Source: Actinomycetota bacterium (GTDB taxonomy: Bacteria; Actinomycetota; Humimicrobiia; Humimicrobiales; Humimicrobiaceae). From it: a stretch of 34,502 nucleotides of DNA. The notes below the pieces were generated by a model, which ran no database searches, was not told the DNA's origin, and worked only from the letters and a program-made list of their open reading frames with translations. This document shows, piece by piece, positions 8,287 to 15,290 of the stretch. The position numbers and the translations under genes are program-made. Numbering within the stretch: the stretch's first letter is position 1; every line of letters begins with the position of its first letter. The stretch covers positions 1 through 34,502 of the forward strand of contig SOKC01000021.1 in the NCBI GenBank assembly GCA_004376325.1. Reading direction: 5' to 3'.

Positions 8287-9423
8287 TTACTCCTTAAAAA
8301 CCACCAGACAATCTCTGTGGATTACTTCACTACACATCGAAGTATCAAATTCAGATAAAATCTTTTCTCTGTTTTTCCCTTTTATTTTTTCTATATCCTC
8401 ACTTGAAAAGTTGCTAATTCCCTTGGCAATCAATTTACTGTCAAGTGAAAATACCTTCAATGTATCACCTTTGTTAAACTTACCATCAACCTTTACCACA
8501 CCAACTGCCAGTATGCTTTTGCCTTTATTTAACACAGCTTCTTCTGCTCCTCTGTCAATAACTATACCCCCTTTGGTTTTCTTGCCGAAAGCTATCCATT
8601 TCTTTATACTTTTTACCTTCTTTGCAGTCTGCGGGGCAAAGAAGGTTCCTATATCCTCACCAGCAATAATTTTATCTAAAACATTTTTCCTTCTGCTATT
8701 TGCAATTATTGTTTTTATACCAGAAAAAGAGCAATTTTTTGCAGCTTTTATTTTGGATTTCATTCCACCAATGCCATAAGTTGAGCCGATTCCCTCTGCT
8801 GCTTTTTCAATATCTTCATTTATTTTATCTATATACGAAATTAGCTTCGCATTATTATAAATTCCAGGGTTTTTATCATACATTCCGTCAATATCAGTTA
8901 AAATTATTAAAACATCTGCTTCCGCCAGAATTGCAACCAGAGCAGCCAGCTGGTCATTGTCTCCAAATTTTATTTCATCTACGGCTACGCTGTCATTTTC
9001 ATTGATTACAGGGACGACATTTAAACCAATTAAATTTTTTATGGTATTCTTAATATTAAGATACTGCTTCCTTCTGGTAGTATCCTCATGAGTTAACAGT
9101 ATCTGGCCTATCTTTAAATTATTTTTTGAAAATAAATTACTATACAGCCTCATAAGCTCTACCTGACCTATAGAAGCAGCGGCTTGAAGAAGAGCTATAT
9201 CTTCCGGCTTTTTTTTGATATTTAAATTCTCCAGACCAGCAGCAATAGCTCCACTGGTAACTATTATCACTTCCATTCCCCTTTTGATCAGGGAGCTGAC
9301 TTCATTTACAAATCTCCTCATATTAACTTTATCCAGCCCGCCTGCTTTCGAAGTAAGACTGCTGGAGCCTATTTTTATGACCATTTTTTTAATATTTTCC
9401 AGGTACTTTTTTCTGTTTCCCAT
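8287..9423 (-). CDS. proB: glutamate 5-kinase with C-terminal PUA domain
   Basis: ProB phosphorylates glutamate, the first and feedback-controlled step of proline synthesis. The 378-residue protein has an amino acid kinase domain (IKIGSSSLT near residue 17, TSGAIAAGL near 56, and NENDSVAVDEIKFGDND near 141-157 for glutamate binding). A PUA domain follows from about 283 (GGIVIDRGAEEAVLNKGKS), as in Escherichia coli ProB. The start is ATG, with a weak GGGG run about 7 bases before it. It lies 21 bases downstream of obg and 48 bases upstream of proA; obg-proB-proA is a conserved order in Actinomycetota and elsewhere. Confidence 0.97.
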   Translation of the reverse strand: MGNRKKYLENIKKMVIKIGSSSLTSKAGGLDKVNMRRFVNEVSSLIKRGMEVIIVTSGAIAAGLENLNIKKKPEDIALLQAAASIGQVELMRLYSNLFSKNNLKIGQILLTHEDTTRRKQYLNIKNTIKNLIGLNVVPVINENDSVAVDEIKFGDNDQLAALVAILAEADVLIILTDIDGMYDKNPGIYNNAKLISYIDKINEDIEKAAEGIGSTYGIGGMKSKIKAAKNCSFSGIKTIIANSRRKNVLDKIIAGEDIGTFFAPQTAKKVKSIKKWIAFGKKTKGGIVIDRGAEEAVLNKGKSILAVGVVKVDGKFNKGDTLKVFSLDSKLIAKGISNFSSEDIEKIKGKNREKILSEFDTSMCSEVIHRDCLVVFKE

Positions 9424-9444
9424 TTATTACCCCGTAAGTAAAAT

Positions 9445-10758
9445 TTATTCAATAAGTGAAAAAACAAGGCTTCCAATAATTACAGTACTTCCTTCACTGA
9501 CACCCATCTTTTTTAGCCTGTCTGCAATCCCCATTTTTTTTAGTCTATATTTTAAATAATCTAATGCTTCTTCATTCTCTAAATCAGTCATAGCCACCAG
9601 TCTTTCTAATTTTTTATTCTTCACAATATATTCATTATTATTTTTTTCAATTTCAATTTTTTCCATCTCCAGATTTCTTTTATCCAGACTATAAACTTTT
9701 ACTCTCTCCTGTTTTTTAAGCTCCACACCTTTATCTTTCTTGAGCTCCTCTCTGCACCCGGCCACTTTCTTATATAAATCCCAGATTAACTTATCAAGAC
9801 CCTGCCCCGTAATTGCTGATGTTAAAAAAACACTCTTACCGCTCTTATTTTCAAGAACTTTCTTAATTTTATTTAACTTATCACTATCAGCAACCAGGTC
9901 AATCTTATTTATTAAAACTACATAATCTTTTTTATATACATCAATATTATATAGCCTTATCTCCTCTCTTAAAATATTAAAAGTCTCAATTATGTCCTGT
10001 CTCTCATCTATAATCCTCTGCCCGTCTAAAACTACTGCCAGCACTATGGATCTGGTTATGTGTCTTAAAAATTTATCCCCCAGACCCATTCCCTTATGCG
10101 CGCCTTTTATCAAACCCGGGACATCGGTAACCACAAAGTCTTCATCATCTACAGTCACCACGCCCAGATTAGGAGTTAAAGTGGTGAAAGGATAATCTGC
10201 TATTTTTGGCCTTGCCGCTGATATGCGGCTGATTATGGTAGATTTACCGGAATTTGGAAATCCAACCAGTGCCACATCCGCCACAAGTCTTAACTCAAGA
10301 TTAATCCAGAAATCTTCCGTTTTTTCCCCTATTTCCGCAAATGCAGGGAACCTTCTTTTTGAAGATACGAAACTTGAATTTCCCCTACCACCTATACCAC
10401 CTTCAGCTATAACAATTTCATCTCCGGGATTGTCCAGATCAGCAATTATATTTTCCCTGTCGTCTTTAATTATGGTTCCTGCAGGAACTTTTATAATCAA
10501 ATCCTTTCCGTCTTTACCATTTCTATTATTGGGCTCTCCATTCTTACCGTTTTCGGCTTTAAAATGTATCTTCTTTTTAAATCCATATAAAGTGCTTAAA
10601 TCCCGGGTGGCTTCTATTATTACATCTCCACCCTTTCCGCCGCTTCCCCCACTGGGAATTTTCCTGCCCCCGCTTTTTAATTTAAAAAAGGCAACTATAC
10701 CATTCCCACCGTTTCCTGATTTTATATTAATTTTTGCCTCATCTAAGAACATAGCCAC
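9445..10758 (-). CDS. obg: ribosome-associated GTPase Obg
   Basis: Obg is an essential GTPase acting in large-subunit assembly and stress control. The 437-residue protein has all three domains: the glycine-rich Obg fold (1-158, with many GG repeats such as GGSGGKGGD), the G domain (G1 GFPNSGKST at 166-174, switch II DVPGLI near 213, G4 NKID near 284) and the C-terminal OCT (DUF1967) domain from about 355. A GTG start at 10758 gives the longest form; an ATG two codons later is equally possible, and neither has a strong ribosome binding site. In most bacteria obg directly follows rpmA. Here more than 4 kb of accessory genes intervene, and obg seems to have its own promoter. Confidence 0.98.
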   Translation of the reverse strand: MAMFLDEAKINIKSGNGGNGIVAFFKLKSGGRKIPSGGSGGKGGDVIIEATRDLSTLYGFKKKIHFKAENGKNGEPNNRNGKDGKDLIIKVPAGTIIKDDRENIIADLDNPGDEIVIAEGGIGGRGNSSFVSSKRRFPAFAEIGEKTEDFWINLELRLVADVALVGFPNSGKSTIISRISAARPKIADYPFTTLTPNLGVVTVDDEDFVVTDVPGLIKGAHKGMGLGDKFLRHITRSIVLAVVLDGQRIIDERQDIIETFNILREEIRLYNIDVYKKDYVVLINKIDLVADSDKLNKIKKVLENKSGKSVFLTSAITGQGLDKLIWDLYKKVAGCREELKKDKGVELKKQERVKVYSLDKRNLEMEKIEIEKNNNEYIVKNKKLERLVAMTDLENEEALDYLKYRLKKMGIADRLKKMGVSEGSTVIIGSLVFSLIE

Positions 10759-10824
10759 TCTGAAAATAAATAATAATTATGCCTATTCTTTCCTGCTTAT
10801 AGTTTTTTAAGTTAAACTCTAAAA

Positions 10825-10833
10825 ATTATACCA
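10825..10833 (-). promoter_or_regulatory. possible obg promoter (extended -10)
   Basis: The minus strand reads TGGTATAAT just after the stop of the dehydrogenase gene, a perfect TATAAT with an extended -10 TG. No convincing -35 is visible. The start site would fall about 60 bases before obg. A separate promoter makes sense because obg has been split from its usual rplU-rpmA operon by the insert; this is inference. Confidence 0.45.
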
Positions 10834-10846
10834 GAGCTATATTCTG

Positions 10847-11863
10847 CTACAGTTTAAATACTGCCTTATATATTTTCCTCTGAAGCATCAGGTCCAGGCC
10901 TTTTTTAAAATCTGAAAGCGACATTACTTCTGATATCAGGGGAGATAAATTTATTTTTTTACTGCTTATGATATCATAAGCACGCTTTAACGTCTCAGGA
11001 GTAGCAGAATAAGAACTCTTTATGGCCAGTTCTCTCTTATATACTTTTTCAAAATCAACTTTGATTTTACTTTCCTTCCCTGATACTCCAAAAATATTAA
11101 TTGTTCCTCCATCTCTAAGGTAGTTAAGAGCTTCACCCAGCGTATATTTATTGGTTACGGTAAGTATGGCAATATCAACACCTATATCTGTAATATCTTT
11201 AATTTCCCGGGCAACATTCTGGTTTGACGGATTTATGGTATAGTCTGCTCCCAGAAATCTGGCCATGGATAACCGGTCATTATCCAGTTCAATAGCCACT
11301 ACTCTTCCACCTGATAGTTTTATTAACTGGATAAAAAGCATTCCAATAACCCCGGTTCCTACTACAGAAAATATATCATCTTTCCGGAAAGTAACTCTAT
11401 CCACAGCCCTGATGCAGCAGGCCAGGGGTTCTACAAATAATGCTTCTAGAAGGTTGGAGTATGTGGGGATTTTAAAAGTAGTATACCTGATATGTTCTTT
11501 TGACAGCCTTATATATTGACAGAATGAACCTGGATATATATTGGTTTCTTTAAAGTGTCTGCACATTGAATGGTTACCATGTAAACAATAATGACACCGG
11601 TAACAGGGTATGTGATGAGATACCACTACTATATCATCCAGGCCAAACTTAGTTACATTCTTCCCAACTTCTACTACTCTTCCCACTACTTCATGTCCAT
11701 AAACTGCCGGCTTTTTTGCATCTGAATCAAGTATCTTTATAATATCAGAACCACATAGGCCGGTATATATCATCTCTATTAGCATCTCGTCTTTTTGTAT
11801 CTCTGGCTTATCTATTTCTTTCAGCTTAAATTCATTTTGATTGTAGCAAAGCAAAGCTTTCAT
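10847..11863 (-). CDS. zinc-dependent medium-chain alcohol/polyol dehydrogenase (second of a pair)
   Basis: This 338-residue protein belongs to the zinc-containing medium-chain dehydrogenase superfamily (sorbitol and threonine dehydrogenase branch). Catalytic zinc ligands are Cys37 (GLCGSD) and His57-Glu58 (GHE). The structural zinc lobe has Cys87, 90, 93 and 101 (PCYRCHYC...C). The Rossmann nucleotide site is VVGTGVIGM near 168, and an acidic residue at the end of the second strand (AIELDND) suggests NAD rather than NADP. The substrate cannot be told. It lies 5 bases after a homologous dehydrogenase gene and is co-transcribed with it. The two share layout but differ widely in sequence, so any duplication is old. 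Confidence 0.9.
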   Translation of the reverse strand: MKALLCYNQNEFKLKEIDKPEIQKDEMLIEMIYTGLCGSDIIKILDSDAKKPAVYGHEVVGRVVEVGKNVTKFGLDDIVVVSHHIPCYRCHYCLHGNHSMCRHFKETNIYPGSFCQYIRLSKEHIRYTTFKIPTYSNLLEALFVEPLACCIRAVDRVTFRKDDIFSVVGTGVIGMLFIQLIKLSGGRVVAIELDNDRLSMARFLGADYTINPSNQNVAREIKDITDIGVDIAILTVTNKYTLGEALNYLRDGGTINIFGVSGKESKIKVDFEKVYKRELAIKSSYSATPETLKRAYDIISSKKINLSPLISEVMSLSDFKKGLDLMLQRKIYKAVFKL

Positions 11864-11868
11864 AATGA

Positions 11869-12894
11869 TTAGGTTGTAATATTATATTTTATACCTTTCT
11901 GCTGACCCATGAGCTCCAGCGCACTTACCAGTTTTTCAAGGGGCATATCAGCAGTTATAAATTTAACAGTATCAATCTGCCTCGAGGTTATTAGGTCAAA
12001 TGCCTTTTTTACATAGTAAGGAGTATGATGGTATACTCCTTTTATAGTAAGCTCTGAGTAATGCAGTAGCTGAGTATCTATATTTACTGATGTACCTGAG
12101 ACACATCCACCAAATAAGTTAATGGTAGCTCCTTTTCTACCCATAAGGATAGTCATCTCCCATACTTCGGGGATTCCGGTAGCGTCAACTGCTACATCTA
12201 CTCCTTTTTTATCTTCAGTTAGCTCTTTTACTGCAGCAACCTGATCAGATTCTTTTGATGCATTAATGGTGTAATCAGCGCCAAAATCCTTAGCATATTC
12301 TAACCTTTCATCTGATAAGTCCACTGATATTACAAGTGCGCCTTTTAGCCTGGCTAGAGCAATAAACATAAGTCCAATAGGTCCTGCGCCGTTAATCACC
12401 ACCATATCATCAGTTTTAATATTGGACTCTTCTATGCCATGCGCCACACAAGCCAGTGGTTCCAACAGCGCAGCTTCCCTGTAATCTATTTTATCTGGTA
12501 TTATATATGTATTTTTTTTCAATATTTTTCCTGGTATCTTTATATACTCTGCATAGGCACCATTATTGTATATCAGATTCTCGCAAAGAGAGTATCTTTC
12601 AAGTTTACAGTAATAACATTCATAACAGGGAACACTATTTACTGCCACTATTCTATCGCCTACTTTGAAATTATCCACGTCACTACCTATTTCTACAATA
12701 TCGCCAGCCCATTCATGGCCAAAAACTGAAGCTTCTTTTATCATAGTAGGATGACCTCTTCTATATGTCTTTAGGTCTGAACCACAGGTAAGGGCACTTT
12801 TTATTTTAACCAGTGCTTCATCATCCCCTATCTCAGGTATATTTATATTTTCATATCTTACATCTTCAGGTCCGTAAAATAACTGAGCTTTCAT
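11869..12894 (-). CDS. zinc-dependent medium-chain alcohol/polyol dehydrogenase (first of a pair)
   Basis: The protein is 341 residues from the ATG at 12894, chosen because MKAQLFYGPEDVRYE is the usual family start and AAAGG lies 4 bases upstream; an ATG at 12906 would add four residues. Catalytic zinc ligands are Cys37 (TCGSD) and His60-Glu61 (GHEW). Structural zinc ligands are Cys90, 93, 96 and 104. The nucleotide site is INGAGPIGL near 172, followed by VDLSDERL, which suggests NAD. It resembles sorbitol, threonine or inosose dehydrogenases; the substrate is unknown. Upstream lies a structured leader with a 59-codon ORF ending one base before the 12906 ATG and a terminator-like hairpin, so expression may be conditional. 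Confidence 0.9.
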   Translation of the reverse strand: MKAQLFYGPEDVRYENINIPEIGDDEALVKIKSALTCGSDLKTYRRGHPTMIKEASVFGHEWAGDIVEIGSDVDNFKVGDRIVAVNSVPCYECYYCKLERYSLCENLIYNNGAYAEYIKIPGKILKKNTYIIPDKIDYREAALLEPLACVAHGIEESNIKTDDMVVINGAGPIGLMFIALARLKGALVISVDLSDERLEYAKDFGADYTINASKESDQVAAVKELTEDKKGVDVAVDATGIPEVWEMTILMGRKGATINLFGGCVSGTSVNIDTQLLHYSELTIKGVYHHTPYYVKKAFDLITSRQIDTVKFITADMPLEKLVSALELMGQQKGIKYNITT

Positions 12895-12907
12895 TTTACC
12901 TTTCATC

Positions 12908-13087
12908 TTAAAAACATGGCTCGGAGACCCTTTCCGTAAGGGAGGGGAGGAGAGCCATCCTCCTTTCTATAAGTAAAGTTTTAGCACTTTCTAAAAGTTT
13001 TAGTTGACTGTATTTTACTGAAGCAGATAATTTTTCTCCAGTAAGCATTCTAATTGTGTATGTATTTCTTTCTTTTAACTTCTGCAT
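12908..13087 (-). CDS. 59-residue ORF in the dehydrogenase leader, function unknown
   Basis: An ORF of 59 codons starts at ATG 13087 with AGGAGG (13103-13098) 10 bases upstream and stops at 12908, one base before the first possible dehydrogenase start. Its product begins MQKLKERNTYTIRMLTGEKL and is basic and soluble-looking, with a leucine-rich helix in the middle (LKLLESAKTLLIERR). I recognise no family. The last 15 codons run through the terminator-like hairpin at 12910-12958, and the start codon lies in the 3' arm of a small hairpin (13098-13084). It could be a regulatory leader peptide, a small protein, or a leftover of a transposable element whose palindromes surround it. The good ribosome binding site and exact abutment favour translation. 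Confidence 0.5.
   Translation of the reverse strand: MQKLKERNTYTIRMLTGEKLSASVKYSQLKLLESAKTLLIERRMALLPSLTERVSEPCF
12910..12958 (-). terminator. terminator-like hairpin just before the dehydrogenase operon (possible attenuator)
   Basis: On the minus strand ATGGCTC (12958-12952) pairs with GAGCCAT (12922-12916), enclosing a second stem CCCTT/AAGGG (12942-12928, loop ACGGA). One base later come five Ts (12914-12910). This is the form of an intrinsic terminator, though with an internal loop and a short T run. A competing hairpin, GGAGGA (12963-12958) with TCCTCC (12951-12946), has the terminator's 5' arm in its loop, so the two exclude each other. This suggests attenuation of the downstream dehydrogenases. 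Folding energies were not computed. Confidence 0.4.
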
Positions 13088-13160
13088 AGTTCTTATGCCT
13101 CCTAGTCAACCAGAGACTTTATTCAAGCCTCTTCCTTTAGGGAGAAGTAGTTGACTTGAA
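13084..13160 (-). repeat. cluster of palindromes in the dehydrogenase leader
   Basis: The minus strand holds TTCAAG (13160-13155) matching CTTGAA (13127-13122), a hairpin between them (CTTCTCCC with GGAAGAGG, with a mismatch), GTCAAC (13155-13150) matching GTTGAC (13110-13105) as an alternative pairing, and GCATA/TATGC (13098-13084) around the ORF start codon. On the plus strand the nine bases TAGTTGACT occur at 13001-13009 and again at 13148-13156. Such subterminal hairpins next to GTAGTTGAC-like ends recall right ends of IS200/IS605 elements, so this could be a decayed element or mini-element. It could equally be a folded mRNA leader. Confidence 0.4.
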
Positions 13161-13172
13161 TATGTTACTTAA

Positions 13173-13200
13173 ATATTACAGAAAGAATTTACCCAGTCAA
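13173..13200 (-). promoter_or_regulatory. possible promoter for the 59-codon ORF and dehydrogenase pair
   Basis: The minus strand reads TTGACT (13200-13195), 16 bases, then TAATAT (13178-13173). This is a good -35 and a fair -10. Transcription would start near 13166 and give a leader of about 80 bases before the 59-codon ORF, containing the palindrome cluster. The rest of the gene-free stretch, 13201-13281, is AT-rich and shows no other feature I can support. Confidence 0.4.
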
Positions 13201-13281
13201 GCAAATAAAAACTGTGGATGTGTGAATAATAAATAAAATCTTTAAAAATTAAAAACATACAAATAGCCTCTCACCAAAGTT

Positions 13282-14088
13282 TTAACTCAAAAAAAATAAC
13301 TGCTTGCAGGTAAAACTTGAAAACAAATCCACTCCAACTCTAATGATTGTTATTGTCAGAAGTATTACAAAAATTACTCTAATAATTTGTGGTTTTATTT
13401 TTTTATTTATATATACTCCAATCCTGGATCCTCCAATTGCTCCCAGAGCCACAGAAAGTCCAATAAAGAAATCAAATCTAACCGCAAGTAGCTTTCCTGC
13501 AATTCCAAATATTGCATTACAAAATATAATCATAAGTGAGGTACCAATAGCAATTTTTAAAGGAAAGTCAAATAGGATTACGAGAAGTGGCACATAAAAG
13601 AAGCCTCCTCCAACTCCCAGTATGCCAAAAGCAAATCCTGCCACCAGAGAGATTGGGACTATTTTAAGGTAAGCTTTATTATCAGGAACAAGGTTTGCGA
13701 CAATCTTACTTTCCTTGCTGCTGTCACTGTTATTCCTTTTTATGAAAAATAATACTATAGCCAAAACTGCAGTACAAAGATAAATGACCTTTATGGTAGT
13801 ATCCGTAATATACTGGGTAAAATATGAACCAAAAAAATAGGTAACAGTACTGGATAGGCCGAAAATCAACGCATATCTAAAATTAATGGTTTTCTGCAGG
13901 TGATTAAATAATGTTCCGAAAGAGCTAGCAAAGAAAGTCTGTACTACTGAAATTGCTGTAGCAGCCTTTACTTCTACACTGGTAATATATAACAAAATCG
14001 GGATAATCAGTACACCACCACCTATACCCAGAAGCCCTGCTACTGCCCCACCTAAAATTCCAATTCCAAAAAACTTTAAATATTCCAT
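13282..14088 (-). CDS. TauE/SafE family membrane permease (DUF81)
   Basis: This 268-residue, very hydrophobic protein has about eight membrane segments in two repeats. Each repeat carries the family's glycine signature: GGAVAGLLGIGGG near the N-terminus and GFAFGILGVGGG near residue 155. TauE/SafE proteins export or import sulfite, sulfonates and similar organic anions; the substrate here is unknown. The gene starts 29 bases after vapC on the same strand, so it may be read from the vapBC promoter as well as its own. A weak AAGAGA precedes the ATG closely. It belongs to the accessory insert between rpmA and obg and has no obvious sulfur-metabolism neighbour. Confidence 0.92.
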   Translation of the reverse strand: MEYLKFFGIGILGGAVAGLLGIGGGVLIIPILLYITSVEVKAATAISVVQTFFASSFGTLFNHLQKTINFRYALIFGLSSTVTYFFGSYFTQYITDTTIKVIYLCTAVLAIVLFFIKRNNSDSSKESKIVANLVPDNKAYLKIVPISLVAGFAFGILGVGGGFFYVPLLVILFDFPLKIAIGTSLMIIFCNAIFGIAGKLLAVRFDFFIGLSVALGAIGGSRIGVYINKKIKPQIIRVIFVILLTITIIRVGVDLFSSFTCKQLFFLS

Positions 14089-14117
14089 ATCTCTTTTCTA
14101 TTAAATCAATATTGCAA

Positions 14118-14537
14118 TCAAAATTCATCAAGGCTTTTAATAAAATCAAAATTACTTTTATTTTTCAGTATTTCTTTATCTTCCGTCAGAAGTAGAGCCT
14201 GCTCACTTATGGCCACAGAAATATAAAGAGAATCATAGAATGTTAATTTAGTTCTATCCGCTATATTAATTGATGTATCAATAATTTTTTTATTTGAGAA
14301 GATCACTTTCATGTTCATAAGATGTAAACTTTCTGAAGCTGAGTATATATCATCCACATTTAAGTATTTTTTACTAAGTAAGGTATTTATAATTTCGAAA
14401 AAGAATAGATCCGGCACAATAATTTCTATTTCATTTTGAAATTGTTGTTGCAATAATTTATTTGCCAGATCAGTGTTGCTTTCATTCTCATATCTGAACC
14501 ACTTCACTCCAATTGAAGCATCCAATACAATTTTCAT
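14118..14537 (-). CDS. vapC: VapC-like PIN domain toxin (ribonuclease)
   Basis: This 139-residue PIN domain protein has the acidic metal site in the expected places: Asp6 (IVLDAS), Glu48 (LFFFEIIN), Asp102 (FYDSLY) and Asp120 (LLTEDKE). VapC toxins are Mg-dependent RNases that cut tRNA or rRNA and are held in check by their antitoxin. The start overlaps the stop of the upstream ribbon-helix-helix gene in an ATGA, the usual tight coupling of toxin-antitoxin pairs. All four acidic residues are present, so the toxin looks active. The RNA target cannot be read from the sequence. Confidence 0.88.
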   Translation of the reverse strand: MKIVLDASIGVKWFRYENESNTDLANKLLQQQFQNEIEIIVPDLFFFEIINTLLSKKYLNVDDIYSASESLHLMNMKVIFSNKKIIDTSINIADRTKLTFYDSLYISVAISEQALLLTEDKEILKNKSNFDFIKSLDEF

Positions 14538-14821
14538 TTCTTCTTTAAATTCCTATCTCTCCATTCCCTTATTTCTTCTACAGCACTCTTTCCAGAAGGA
14601 AAATTCTTACTTTTAGCGCGAAGCTGCTCTTGTATTTTTATTGCCCGCTCAATATCTTTTCTCCTTTGCTCTTTTTTCTTCAGTTCTTTTATACTGGCAA
14701 TATATTGAGCAGTTGCTTCTCTAATTAACTGGCTTTTACCCATCTTCTCCGTTGCACAAAATTCATTAATCTCTTTGAGATTTTTTTCAGGGATAGTTAT
14801 ATTTATTCTCTTTACGCTCAT
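14534..14821 (-). CDS. vapB: VapB-like ribbon-helix-helix antitoxin
   Basis: From the ATG at 14821 the protein has 95 residues. The N-terminus (MSVKRINITIPEKNLKEINEF) forms the beta strand and first helix of a ribbon-helix-helix DNA-binding fold; the strand INITIPE is typical. A highly charged helical region follows (about 48-75, KELKKKEQRRKDIER), and the tail (SGKSAVEEIREWRD) resembles antitoxin segments that wrap around the toxin. I rejected an upstream in-frame ATG at 14851, because it lies before the likely transcription start and GGTGAG sits 6 bases before 14821. It probably represses its own promoter through the palindrome at 14822-14848. Confidence 0.85.
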   Translation of the reverse strand: MSVKRINITIPEKNLKEINEFCATEKMGKSQLIREATAQYIASIKELKKKEQRRKDIERAIKIQEQLRAKSKNFPSGKSAVEEIREWRDRNLKKK

Positions 14822-14848
14822 TTTATACTCACCATAAGTAAGTATAAA
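14822..14848 (-). promoter_or_regulatory. operator palindrome of vapBC
   Basis: TTTATACTTAC and GTGAGTATAAA form an 11-base inverted repeat with one mismatch and a 5-base spacer. It covers the -10 box, the likely start site and the ribosome binding site, ending one base before the vapB start codon. A VapB dimer or VapBC complex bound here would block RNA polymerase directly. Autoregulation is inferred from how such pairs generally work. Confidence 0.6.
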
Positions 14849-14868
14849 CAATACATATTAAATGTCAA
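14841..14868 (-). promoter_or_regulatory. vapBC promoter
   Basis: The minus strand reads TTGACA (14868-14863), a 16-base spacer, then TATACT (14846-14841), close to sigma-70 consensus. The predicted start near 14834 leaves a leader of only about 13 bases, just enough for the GGTGAG ribosome binding site. The rest of the rpmA-vapB gap (14869-15018) shows nothing I can name. Confidence 0.7.
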
Positions 14869-15018
14869 CTTCTTTGTAGCTTTTTATTTAAAAGATTAGT
14901 TATATAAAATGAAAATGTTATGTGTATTTTTATGGCTGGGATAATCATAAACAAAACAAATAGCATCAATCTTCTCTGCAAATTCGATTATCTTATTCTT
15001 ATTGGGGGAGGGGTGAGA

Positions 15019-15273
15019 TTACGCAGAAATTATATTTATTACTTTACCTTTTTTACTGTTTTTTATAAATTCAACTCTTCCATCAGCCCTGGCAAAAAGA
15101 GTATGATCCCGTCCTATGCCCACATTAAGGCCTGGTCTGTATCTAGTTCCTCTTTGCCTTATAATAATATTTCCTGCAGCCACAAGCTGTCCTCCGGCCC
15201 TTTTTATGCCCAAAAATTTTGGGTTGCTGTCTCTTCCATTTCTGGTGCTTCCTAAACCTTTTTTACTAGACAT
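15019..15273 (-). CDS. rpmA: 50S ribosomal protein L27
   Basis: This 84-residue protein is a standard L27: KKGLGSTRNGRDSNPKFLG at the N-terminus, then QLVAAGNIIIRQRGTRYRPG and GRDHTLFARADGRVEF. L27 reaches the peptidyl transferase centre with its N-terminal tail. It lacks the cleavable N-terminal extension seen in Firmicutes L27, and no prp (ysxB) protease gene lies between rplU and rpmA, so the two observations agree. AGGAGA lies about 7 bases before the ATG. It follows rplU by 17 bases. After it, the expected obg is displaced by the accessory insert, and no strong terminator is visible at its end. Confidence 0.98.
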   Translation of the reverse strand: MSSKKGLGSTRNGRDSNPKFLGIKRAGGQLVAAGNIIIRQRGTRYRPGLNVGIGRDHTLFARADGRVEFIKNSKKGKVINIISA

Positions 15274-15290
15274 AAGTTTCTCTCCTGTTG

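Noticed and set aside
10223..10810. Long plus-strand open frame opposite obg
   Set aside because: It is the antisense of the glycine-rich Obg fold and gives a proline/serine-rich product with no recognisable domain or ribosome binding site. Similar long antisense frames at 7775-8257, 29132-29626 and 31023-31571 were rejected for the same reason.
14822..14851. Upstream ATG at 14851 as the vapB start
   Set aside because: It lies upstream of the predicted transcription start and inside the promoter; the ATG at 14821 has GGTGAG 6 bases before it and begins with the typical antitoxin strand.
14920..15255. Plus-strand frame of 111 codons running from the vapB-rpmA gap into rpmA
   Set aside because: About two thirds of it is antisense to rpmA, which is certain; the remainder has no ribosome binding site or family likeness.
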